From Elmis aenea (taxonomy: Eukaryota > Arthropoda > Insecta > Coleoptera > Elmidae): DNA of 64,000 nt. The notes beneath the pieces were generated by a model. It was not told where the DNA came from. It worked only from the letters and a program-made list of their open reading frames with translations, and made no database searches. The stretch is taken from assembly GCA_947652605.1 (NCBI GenBank), contig OX393576.1:50940966-51004965 (forward strand), read 5' to 3'. Of the stretch, positions 47,166 to 57,433 are shown in pieces. Each line of letters begins with the position of its first letter. Within the stretch, counting starts at the first letter, position 1. A program made the translations under genes and the position numbers.

Positions 47166-47574
47166 TTAAATCGAATAACCTCACTGCCAGCCTCGAAAGA
47201 GAAAAGAGAATGAAAGGAAAATAATGCGGTCTGGCATTTGGTGGGGCAATTATCTATTCGTTATTATCGCCAGTACAAGAAATTCACAAAGAGGAAAAAC
47301 TGATCATTGAACATTGGTTGCGAATATTATCATACGTTATGGACACGTAATTTAAAGTTTTTTCCGAAAAAAGTGTAAACTAAAGCGGTTGCTTAAAAAC
47401 TTCACACCACATTATTTGCACACTTTATATATTTTGGTCAAAAATCGACTGAAACTAGCAAAGACAGCAAATTTTTTTAAAAGATAATAATTCTCACCCT
47501 CTTGTACTGCAAAGAATATTAACGTTCCACACAATAGATAAAATGTCAACCCCATTTTTGTGTTTAGTACTGTT

Positions 47575-47822
47575 AGACTATGTCCCCCCTCTGAAAGTGT
47601 GAGATGATTAAAAATATGACTATGGGAAAACCTTTTAATGAGTATAAAACATAAATTTGAGAAATAAAATAAAAACCTAATTTTACCGCTCCCCTTTAGG
47701 GGGGTGTAACTCCGAAAGGAGAGGTCCAAGGAAAAAATGTTATATGAAAGCCCCCCTTAATTTTCGATAAGGAATCACCTTCCGATTTTTTTCGCAATAT
47801 TTAAGAAACACTCTGTATAAAA
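47575..47822. repeat. Repeat shared with 55355-55612
   Basis: GAGATGATTAAAAATATGAC, CTATGGGAAAACCTTTTAAT, then GTATAAAACAT, AAACCTAATTTTAC, GGGGGTGTAACTC, CCCCCCTTAATTTTCGATA and GGAATCACC are found in the same order at 55355-55612. It ends near ACTCTGTATA. The minus-strand frame at 47412-47729 is part of this repeat. Confidence 0.75.
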
Positions 47823-47869
47823 GTTTTATAATCGCTTCTAGGTTTTTCTAAAAATACATAATGTTAACA

Positions 47870-50640
47870 GTACATACTTATTTTTCCAAAATGCCTCGTA
47901 TACAGGTACATCCTGTATAATAGGCGTTACAGATATTGTGGATGCTTTAATGTATCTACTAATAAAGTTTGTTTTGGCGATGATTCCTGCTTAAAAATAA
48001 CAATAAACTTTTCAATATTTGGCAATATTTTAAATGAACAGTTGCTGTATGTGCAGTCATTTCCTTTTTTTATGAGAATTGCGCTACCGACAACTTTTAA
48101 CAATGATACGCATGCTAATATTATAAACCGTAAGTCATAATCATGCACGGCATATAAGCAAGAACAATAGAACAAACAATGTGGTACAATCAAAATAGTG
48201 CCGAACAGGACCGTACTGGGTTATGGTGCAGTGCGACAATCGCACTCGGTCGCTAAAAATAAAATATTGGCACATAAAACCAGAAAATTATGTAAGTAAT
48301 TGATTAAGTATAGTTCAGCCAAAGCTATGCAAATATCATGTTATAGGCTGGGTTAGTAATATTCCAGAGTTGTACTAACATAAAGTCAAGGGAATTTTTA
48401 AAATTAAATGTTATGTGTTTTTGCATTGTTCGAGAAAGTTATTTTTTATTTATCACACGTATTGCGTTTTACCAATATTGGATTTTGTTGAAATTAAATG
48501 TACCTACTTGTTTGGGCTTTATTATTTATAAACTGTTTCAAAGAATTTTGTAAACAATTTCTTAAAACCACTTCAGCAATAATTGCAGCAGTAAATTCAA
48601 AGCTGTTTTATTGCAGGAGCGCATATTCAGTTTTTTTAACTGATTTTGAAAGGAATCTGGTGCATGTCACGAAATCAGTTTTTGTTTACGAATAATAATG
48701 TTGTTCTCGGCAGCGAATAATATTTACAAAAATTAATTAAGTATCACCTGGGGCTTGCTTAAAGATTGGACCGTAGTACTCCAAAAAAGGATATAAAAAA
48801 ATTAATGTTGTCAACATAGTTCACATAGTTTTCGTCTTTATAGAATCTTAATGACTGTTTTAAATGTATATGTCAATTTTATTTAATCGTGGTAAAACGG
48901 ATATATATATATATAATATATTAGGTAATTATTTAAAGTATTTGAGATTTAAATTCACTGATTTCTTGTTTAAGTAGTTCCGGGTTCTATTTTTAGCTGC
49001 ATTAATCGAACGACTGAGTAATTAACTTTTATCAAATTACAAAAGAATGGGCTCATTAGTAATTTATTTTTAATTATTGTGAAAACAGTAATTTCACAAT
49101 ACACACACGATCAGTTGTAAAACACCAATTGTATTATATACAAAAAAATATTACTATAAGCACGTATAAATATGCCGTTTATTTTAAAAGTGGCATAAGT
49201 AAGTTTTATGTTATTTGACATGTTAATGTTTCGCATTTTAATGTGCATCAAAATATTTATACTTAATATAGAGTAATTTAACTTAAATTTGTTATCAAGC
49301 TTACTTATACTTTTCTCAGTTTACATAATTACGCACGGACCTTAAGGAATCGCAATTTTTTATTGCTGTTGTGGCTTAAGTCACTTTTAAAATATTTTAC
49401 AAATACTACGGACTTAAGTTGATTTTGTCCGATGTGTTTTACTGAAATGATGTTTTATGAGACAGTAATTTAAGATAATTGATGAGTAAATTATATCATA
49501 TAAATATTAAATAATGTATTTCATTATAAGTTTATTCAAGTATTTTTTCATTTTATAAAATACACAAGTAATAAGTAAATTCGTCAGTATATTTTGAAAT
49601 ATAAGTATAAGTTATTTATAAAACGTATTTCATATAAAAGTTTATTTATGTATTAAATAATTGCCATTAATAGGAGTGATAGTCTTCGAATATTTCACTT
49701 AGTTAAAAATTTTCAAAATAATTGTGGTAAACTGGGTGTACTTATATAAAAAAGCAAATCCATCTTTAATAGTTAATTAATTTGATTACTATTAAGTTCA
49801 TTTTTATAACACATGCGTTTTGATTCATTTTCCCCAGCTCAAATCCACAGCGCTTATTGCTACATAAAACAGTTTGGATGTTTAGTACGCCACACGTAGA
49901 GAAAGTGGCGACAAATTCATTTGAATACCAGAGTTGAAACTTGCATTTAAAGAAAATATAGCTGCACATATTTTTTTGACTTAGTGTGTTGGTTTATAAT
50001 GAATGAAACATACAATGACCTTCCAATTTAATTTTTGAACGAAATGTTTTTGTTTTGTTTATAATACCTGACTCATTTTATTGTGCTGAAAAATTCAGGA
50101 AGAATATTAACGTTTAAGATTGTAACATCTGTCACATTATGGCATAACGATTATGCCTGTGGATTTACATAATAGCTAGTTGTGACACTGTATATATAAA
50201 CATTATTATTTTATACCTACATATTAGTAAATACCGAATTTAATTGTTTGTTTTACATTTTACAGTTACCATATTCATTAGTAGAAAAGTTAAGTAGATA
50301 AACAATAAGAGTTAATTAAACCAGACACGCAAATCCTAAAGGTTTAATCATTATGGGATTTAATAAAAATATGGGAGCAAAAAATTAATTTCGACGCATG
50401 GTGTAAATTAATACAACGGTCGTGTTTTTGGTAATGATGGTCTACTAGTAAAACCAAGGAACCTGCTTGACAACTAAAACGATTCGGGTAGTCGAGGAAC
50501 GCGGGCACCTGTCCTCCCCTGAGGCTATCTCCGATTGCATGGTGCACCCACCAACCAAACCATTGTATGCACACAAAGGTTCAGCTTGCAGAAGTACATA
50601 CTGAAGTACCATACACCGACCGACTCATGCATCGCCAACA
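47870..50640. other. Long AT-rich stretch, nothing recognised
   Basis: The minus-strand frame at 47927-48193 and the plus-strand frame at 48498-48695 have no recognisable domains. There is a short (TA)n run at ~48900-48918. I looked here for a second exon of the gene starting at 50757 and could not identify one. Confidence 0.5.
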
Positions 50641-50655
50641 ATAACAACAACTCAC

Positions 50656-50757
50656 CTCTTCCGCAAATTCAAAATCTCCTTCGAATTTTCTCTTTCGTTT
50701 AGCGTCGGATGAGTAGGCTAAAACGCCGAGCACCACAAAAAATATAAACAATTTCAT
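50656..50757 (-). CDS. First coding exon of a secreted protein
   Basis: The exon encodes 34 residues from an ATG at 50757 to GAAGAG, directly followed by a good splice donor, GTGAGT, so the intron is in phase 0. Residues 1-19 are a clear signal peptide (MKLFIFFVVLGVLAYSSDA). They are followed by a basic cluster (KRKRK) and an acidic/aromatic segment (FEGDFEFAEE). An upstream in-frame TTG at 50778 is not a plausible start. A TATA box lies 46 bases upstream of the ATG. The rest of the gene was not found. The peptide reminds me of the start of insect proteoglycan Cow (testican-like), but this is memory and weak. The protein is exported or placed in the secretory path; its function is unknown. 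Confidence 0.62.
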
Positions 50758-50802
50758 TTTGGCAGAATTACCCGCCAAAATGGTCGATGAACAGTGTTTT
50801 TA

Positions 50803-50812
50803 TATTTATATA
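50803..50812 (-). promoter_or_regulatory. TATA box upstream of the secreted-protein exon
   Basis: TATATAAATA on the minus strand, 46 bases before the ATG. A start of transcription about 25-30 bases downstream would fall near 50776-50782, leaving a 5' UTR of some 20-25 bases. The 300 bases further upstream (to ~51125) are clearly more GC-rich than their surroundings (GCGCGGCGCC at ~50959), as expected for a promoter region. Confidence 0.55.
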
Positions 50813-50829
50813 CGGTTAGCAAGTTTATA

Positions 50830-51125
50830 CACGCACTGTAAACATAGGATACTGACCGAAAGTAAACGGCGCACCAGGAATGCGACCGAGAGCAAGCGAG
50901 TACGACCGCTTTTGATTATTCGATTCAGCAGAATACCCTTCTCTTACTATCGGAGATTGCGCGGCGCCACACAAGAGAAGCTTTCTTGTGCAGGATGGAG
51001 CAGCATAGCGGGGAAGTAGGGATATAAAATCAATTCCATGGGCGCCGAGTTGGGGACTCGCAAATACTACACAGCCGGAAATGTTGGAACAGAGAACGAT
51101 AGGACCTCCTTTATCCTGCACACTC
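50830..51125. promoter_or_regulatory. GC-richer putative proximal promoter region
   Basis: This segment stands out by base composition, with CGCGGCGCC, GGGCGCCGAG and GAACGATAGGACCTCC-like words, and lies directly upstream of the TATA box and the signal-peptide exon. The open frames at 50759-51019 (plus) and 50825-51121 (minus) overlap each other and are best explained by the lower stop-codon density of GC-rich DNA. Confidence 0.35.
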
Positions 51126-51534
51126 CAGAGTTAGCGCAACAAACAGAAAACAGCTCCGTTAGCCAATTTTGAACTTAAACTTATCAGAAATCATATTTCA
51201 ACAACCCACATTTGAGCTGTAGTCTGATTGCACAAACAAAACTATTGTTAACTGTATGTAATTGTTTGCAAACATCCAGGCGAATAATCGCAATTTTGCA
51301 CTCCAAGTACAAAGTACATTGAAAATTAAAGTGCACAAATTTAAACCATTGAATAATTTAAAGGTAAAATGTTGTTTTCATGGAGGTTATCCCGTTCTAT
51401 GATGTGATCACTTTCTATTATTTTACCACATTAGCATAATTCTCTAAATGAGAAACATCTTTATAATGTGACATTTTAAAAACTTCTGACTTAAATCAAC
51501 TGAATTTTATCATTTCTACAGATATTCCAAAACA

Positions 51535-52485
51535 GCACTGTAGTGAAATCGGACGAAAAACGTAAAGTAACGATACCCGACGTTATAATAATGATTCAAC
51601 TATAATTTTTAAAACAATAACGTAACGATATTTTAATAACGTTATAATAACCAACAACGTTTCATAAAATGTTAGTAGTATTTTTTATTAATTAAATTTC
51701 GATTTCTTTTAAGCTAAAGTTATACTTTCTTCGTATTTCAAATATGAAAATTAAAATAAAATATCCAGGGTAAGTCATTAGTGCGGGATCGGCGGATTGT
51801 GGCTAAACGGTTTGAGATAGAAAGTTGATTCAAACGGTATTTCATACAGTTTTTTCTTCCGAACACAATAAAAATATTTTTAAATATATAGGGTGAGTCA
51901 CCTCTCTGGAACTAATAGCAACTTTTATATTTCAAATACAACAATCCATTTTTTATTGAATATTTTTAACCGCCTTTGTTTTAGCTTTGGATCAATATAA
52001 AATACTACAGGCTTTTATACGGCGTTGTCAAAAAAAAAATTGGAATTTTATATTGATGCAGAGCTAAAATAAAGGCGGTCAAAAATATTAAATAAAAAAT
52101 GGAGTGTTGTATTTGAAATATAAAAGTTGCTATTAGTTCCAAAGAATATTTGAAAATATTTTTATCGTGTTCGGAAGGAAAAACTGATGAAATAGCGTTT
52201 GAATCAACTTTTTATCTCAAACCGTTTAGCCACAATCGACCGATCCCGCACCAATGACTCACCCTCTCTAAGGGTAATTTTAGACTATTTATTAAAATAT
52301 ACGCTTTGAAGATCCCAAATATAATATCAGAGTTATTTATTTTTATAACGTTATATATTATTATTCACATAACGTTATAATGTTATAAAACATAACGATT
52401 CATTTTTTTAATCTTATGTAACGAAAACAAATAATTAATAACGTTATACAATAACGTAACGATTTAAAACGCTATTTCATCCCTG
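51535..52485. mobile_element. Element with AACGTTATAA arrays, outer of a nest
   Basis: Both flanking parts are filled with ATAACGTTATAA / CGTAACGAT words. The left edge GTGAAATCGGACGAAAAACG and the inverted right edge GGGATGAAATAGCGTTTTAA are only partly alike, and no 8-bp duplication was found, so the limits are approximate. It encloses the foldback at 51766-52266. Confidence 0.5.
51766..52266. mobile_element. Foldback MITE, AGGGT-AGTCATTAGTGCGGG ends
   Basis: The left end CAGGGTAAGTCATTAGTGCG and the inverted right end AGGGTGAGTCATTGGTGCGG pair. The arms continue through ATTGTGGCTAAACGGTTTGA, TTGATTCAAACG, TTCTTCCGAACAC, GGAACTAATAGCAACTTTTA and GACCGCCTTT-type words to a short loop with TACGGCGTTGTC, giving arms of about 230 bases. 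A single-arm copy of the same family is at 59395-59660. Confidence 0.87.
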
Positions 52486-52489
52486 GTTG

Positions 52490-53390
52490 AAATGAAGTGT
52501 AATCTATATCAAAACGTCACAATTGTTCATAAACCCTTTGTAATTGTTCAAATTATAAATAATAAATGAAGTTTAAGAGATTTTTTTAAATTAATAATAT
52601 TAAGATAAAAATATATCTGTACTTGCAGAAGAAGAAAAAAGGCATCTTTCTAATGTCAAAGATGACAACAATTTTTTAAATCAATTACTGCAACAGATTT
52701 CTTAGGTTTAATATTTAGTGTAATTTTGGCTTTGTAGCCATAGCTAGTGCACTATGGAATATTTCCAAATAGTAAAAATTCAACAGTCATTTGTACTGCT
52801 CAAAACAATAACGGGTATTTTAGATCTTTATTGCAAACTTTTAGATGACGATTTCATAACCCAAAAAATTATTGAGATTATTTGACAAATAATATTAAAT
52901 AATAGGAACTATGCCTGTTCCCAGTTTTCGATTGAATCAAATTTTTATTTATTTTTTATATGTTTATTGCAAAATTTAGATATCCCTTAATTGTTGTGAG
53001 CAGTGTATTTCACAACTGAAGCCTTGTGTGGTCCTTAAAATATGGGTCAAGTGGATTTTTTGTTGGGTGGCAACAAAATTTGTTGCCAATAATTATTATT
53101 GAAACTAATAATACATTTTTAAATTATTCAACTAACTCATTTTAAAAGTATTTTTTTTTTAGGTTACAATTTTTTTGATAGGAAAGTAGGTCGCGAAGAA
53201 AAAAGTTTAAGAACCACTGATGTAAATAGATGAATATCACCACTTTAAACTGCACACTTTTATTCTTTCCTATACAACTTTTTTTTTTATCAATAATTGC
53301 AACACAGATGATTTAACGCACTATGAAATTTTTCATTTGCACTATAAAATAAATAACTCAAACTCAAACAGTATAAAATTTCAGACACAC
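52490..53390. other. AT-rich stretch, nothing recognised
   Basis: No gene or delimited repeat found. Confidence 0.5.
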
Positions 53391-54534
53391 TGTACTGAGA
53401 GTCCCAGTTATCGTGAACACTGAACAGCATGGGGATCTCATGATTTAAGAGCAACTATTCTATGAAAAAAAAAGTCTCCAAAAAAGTTATCCGTTTTTTT
53501 GCGCTATTCATAAAAAACAAAAAAATGACGTTTTCGATTTTTGCTTATAATTTGCTTATTTGAAATCATACGCAAAATATTTTTCAACATTATCAGGAAC
53601 ACTTTTTTGAGTAGATTTAAAATTTGTTAATACATTATACGTATCTTCATTTGTTTTTGTTATTTTTACATCAACTTTGTTACTTTAAACATGAGATGTA
53701 GTTGGCTGTGACACCACTCAAAAAAAAAACAACTTTTTTTCGTTTCTTTGATGTATGGGTTGCTTGGTTTATCTTTAAAAATAAGCAAGTTATTACAATA
53801 TTATTGTATATATTAAGTTTAATCAAAGTGGCCATTGAAAAACAAAACAAAACAATAAATAAATAACCTAGCTGTACTTAACTAAACACAAAACACATAA
53901 AAGTTAATATTTTTTACATTTAATAATAATTTACCATTTTTCAGTTACTATTAGTATTAAATCTAAATCATATCATGTGTTGTTCAAAGTGCAGCCCACT
54001 TTCCATCGGGCAATACAAATTTGAAATCTGCCTTTGTTGGATAATAATTTTTTCCTAAGCATATTACTTTTTGTTTGATGAAATGTTCTTAAAACAGCTA
54101 GTCTGAAATATACAGTTGAATACAATGGATGAATTAAAATGAGGTATTTTAAATACAGTTCATCAAATAAAAAGAAATATGCTTAGGAAAACTTTATTAT
54201 CTACAAAACAGATCTGAAATTTGTATTGCCCGATAAAAAGAGGGCTACACTTTGAACGCATTATGTAATATAGATTCAATAGTAATAGTAATAGTAAGTG
54301 AAAAGCCATAAATTATTATGAAATGTAAAAAAATCCTAACTTATTTAGGTTTTTTTGAGTACAGTTAGTTTATTTATGTGAAATTTTGGTTTGTTTTTCA
54401 ATGGCCACTCTGATTAAACTTAATAAATACAATAAAATTGTAATAATTTAAGTTATTTTTAAAGATAAACAACTTGTACATCAATGAAACGAGAAAAAAA
54501 TCTCTTTTTAATGGTGTCACAGCCCAACTACAAT

Positions 54535-55768
54535 TAGGGTTTGGGAAGATTCGGTCTTTTTGGATTCGATGAAACCTAATCATATCCACGATTATTTTAC
54601 GAATCCGAATCCGGTTCTAAAATAAAATTAATTACAGTGCCACAAAAATTATTGTATGGTGTTTAAAGTTCGCGCAAATTTTAAAATTACAGGCGATTTA
54701 CAATATTTGTTATATTTCTAGCGGTTGTCAGTTTTGTCAGTAGCGCATCAATCGGTTTTACTAACACGGTGTTAAGTTAATTAATGTTTATATTAATAAT
54801 TCAAACGGTCTTCAGGCAGTTATAATGGCACTGTTATTTCATTGTTAAAGTATGAAGTAAAATAACAAGTACATTATATACTTATTAAAAGGTTTCCCAT
54901 AGTAATATTTTTAATTATCACCCACCTTCACAGGGAGCTGAAAAATGCGACCCCTGTTGGTTTTTTTATTAGAACTTTTTTTTTGGTGGGTCAAAATTTT
55001 GCAATTAATAAATATTTTTTTAAAGCTTGATTTATAAACTTTCTTTATTATTGACCTGTGCAATTCATTTCGACGTTTACGCGGCGACAACGCTATAACG
55101 CCCGTCAATTCTACCCAATATGAACATAAACAAACCATGGCAACCACCAAAATGAATCGTTTTATATTGGAATATTTGATGGTTCATGTTTACTTATCTT
55201 ATTTTTTACACAAAAACGGTAGGTTTTACGAGAACAACTAAAGAACAAAAAAAGTTTCCAATTAAATCAATTTTTCAAAAAAAATATTAAAACTTGCAAA
55301 ATTTCAACCCACCAAAAAATTCTGATAAAAAAACCAACAGGGGTCGCACTTTTCAGCCCCCTGTAAAGGTGGGAGATGATTGAAAATATTACTATGGGAA
55401 ACCTTTTAATAAGTATAAAACATCTACCAAATATCATTCTTCTACATGTATCCAAATTTGAGAAATAAAATAAAAACCTAATTTTACGCTCCTTTTTAGG
55501 GGGGTGTAACTCAGAAAGGACACGTCTAAGGAAAAAAAATTATATGAAAGACCCCCCTTAATTTTCGATAGGGAATCACCACCTGTATTTTTTCGCAATA
55601 TTTAAGAAACACACTGTATAATGGTATTTAATTACTAAAAACAATAAATTAAAGTTTATTCTCCAATAATTCCGAGATTCGTCGAATCTTAGACCGTATA
55701 TCGAATCCGAATATTTACAGTGGAATTCGGCTAATCCGAATCCACGTACCCGGATCCGAAAAACCCCA
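54535..55768. mobile_element. hAT-type element, GATTCG-rich ends, second nest level
   Basis: It begins TAGGGTTTGGGAAGATTCGG and ends CCGGATCCGAAAAACCCCA. The flanking 8-mers ACTACAAT and GCTACAAT differ at one base and lie exactly where the foldback arm is interrupted. Both subterminal parts are rich in GATTCG / CGAATCC words. It contains another foldback at 54850-55620. No transposase. Confidence 0.87.
54850..55620. mobile_element. Foldback repeat, third nest level
   Basis: CCTTTTAAT..TTTCCCATAGTAATATT lies at both sides in inverted orientation, as do CACCTTCACAGGG / CCCTGTAAAGGTG, GCGACCCCTGTTGGTTTTTT / its inverse at ~55330, and GGTGGGTCAAAATTTTGCAA / its inverse at ~55300. The right flank (55355-55612) is the repeat also seen at 47575-47822. 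Minus-strand frames at 54911-55150 and 55267-55455 belong to the arms. The ends are approximate. Confidence 0.75.
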
Positions 55769-56282
55769 GCTACAATCCATATTTAAAATAATAAAGTTGA
55801 TGTTGAAACAACAAAAACAAATGAAGATACGCAAAATTTATTAACAAATTTCAGAACTACTCAAAAAAGTGTCCAAATAATGTCGAAAAATATTTTGAGT
55901 ATGATTTCATATAAGCAAGTTAAACGCAAATATCGAAAACGTCAATTTTTTGTTTTACATGAATAGCGCAAAAACTATTAATTTTTTCAAGACATATTTC
56001 CATAGAACAGTTGCTCTTAAATCATAGATCATTTTGACTCATTTAACCATCTCTGTATCTTTTACCGTTTACGAGATCCCCATGCTGTTCACGATAACTG
56101 GGACACCCTGTATAAAACAAGAATTACTCATGTAAAACTAGCATTTACAAACAAAAAGGGAAATTAATTTTGAAAATTTGAAAAATGAGTTGTACACTAA
56201 AACCCAAAAATTAAGGATTAACAAACTAGACCTAAAATAATTATGGATATTAAATTATTGACCCTAGATTTTAGATCATTAA

Positions 56283-56924
56283 CAGTGGCGTAGCTAGAGT
56301 TTGTGCCGCCCGGGGCGGTCCCTGAATTTGCCGCCCCTAAAAATAAGGGTCGCTAACTTTTTCCAAAACCAAGCAGAGATCGACAGAAAAATGTGGGGGG
56401 GGGGTAAAAAAATGCGCCGCAGGCGAATTTTTTTAAATTTTAGACGTTCAAACGTGTTTTAATGCAAAGCTAGTTAATGTAGAATACTTAACCATCTTCC
56501 AAAATTACAGTTTTACAGTAGAACCTTTTCTGATTTTTATTTTCTTTAATCAGATCGCCCCCACTCCCACGAAATTATTTTTAATAAGGGGGAAAAATCC
56601 CTGTTACAACAGATTTTAAAACTGCATGGAATTTAATGGCTTAAATGAATTGTTTTATAATTTTATTGAATGGTTGGCACCGTATAATAAATTTTAGTAG
56701 GTACTTGGAATTTCTGTCGTTACAAGGGGGCGGGTTTTCAGTGAAGCAAGGTCAAGTAGCCCATTTTATCCTCTAGCTTCGATAAGAATTCCTTTTTTAA
56801 AAATAAATTCTTATGAATTTAATAGCGCCAGTGCTGATTATTATATCTACTATTCCTTCATTACCCCGAGAATTTCATTTGGGTAGACTAAAAGTGCTGC
56901 CCCCTCCCCCTTGATACGCTACTG
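56283..56924. mobile_element. hAT-type MITE, CAGTGGCGTAGC ends
   Basis: The left end CAGTGGCGTAGCTAGAGTTT and the inverted right end CAGTAGCGTATCAAGGGGGA are flanked by the exact 8-bp duplication ATCATTAA (56275-56282, 56925-56932). CCGCCC/GGGGGCAGCAC words lie just inside the ends. Same terminus type as the element at 291-803. Confidence 0.93.
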
Positions 56925-57401
56925 ATCATTAACAATATTAGTGATTGAAATTTAAAAAACAAAGGTTTATATGCGTACTGGCACCGTCTAGTTAAGTTTT
57001 CATTCACAAGCACATTCAGCGGCAGAGTTCATTGTTAATAATCGTTGGGCATACACTAGGCATAAACAGTTAAAATATCTCATTTTCTCCTCCAAACAGC
57101 AAAAATACACACAAAAAGTAGTGCAATTTTATATTTTTGCCAATTATAGAACAGCCAATAAAACAAGTATAAGGTACAAAACAGAATATATAGAAATTAT
57201 TTTAAACAAAGTGTAGTAAAAACTGTAATAATGTTGGATCGTTTTGACAATTTCAATTGTAAATTAATAGCGGCAGCAACACTGGAATGCACTGGGATCC
57301 ATTGAATAAATAAGTAGGAACGGTCATATCTTTTGTAACATTTACACCTCTACCAGTTTAGACTTGCAATAATGTAGAAACAATTCACTAAGGGCCACAG
57401 A

Positions 57402-57433
57402 TCATTTTAAATGAACAAAGTGCCATTTATTCA
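57402..57433 (-). CDS. Nurf-38: Pyrophosphatase exon 7 (residues 315-324, stop)
   Basis: Acceptor TTTGTTGCAG, then [10 protein letters not shown] and TGA at 57402-57404. The terminal W-H-F-h-H-L-K is typical for animal orthologues. The long frame reading upstream of it (to 57653) is intron 6. Confidence 0.92.

Larger units (their letters stand above)
53395..56110. mobile_element. Large foldback element, TA-flanked
   Basis: The right end, inverted, is CAGGGTGTCCCAGTTATCGT then GAACAGCATGGGGATCTCG. The left end reads CTGAGAGTCCCAGTTATCGT then GAACA, a small insertion, and CAGCATGGGGATCTC. TA lies on both sides. The arms run ~470 bases and pair in order: GAGTAGATTTAAAATTTGTT with the stretch near 55850, ATGAGATGTAGTTGGCTGTG with CACAGCCCAACTACAAT at 54518, and GTGGCCATTGAAAAACAAA with its inverse at ~54392. 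The right arm is split at 54534 by a hAT insertion. No coding. Confidence 0.85.

Noticed and set aside
47927..48193. 88-codon minus-strand frame
   Set aside because: Length is expected by chance in AT-rich DNA; no domain, splice context or promoter.
50344..50574. 76-codon minus-strand frame downstream of the signal-peptide exon, as a possible second exon
   Set aside because: No convincing acceptor with pyrimidine tract at a suitable phase and no recognisable domain.
50759..51121. Overlapping open frames on both strands upstream of the signal-peptide exon
   Set aside because: The region is GC-richer and therefore poor in stop codons. The frames are on opposite strands and show no domain; promoter is the better reading.
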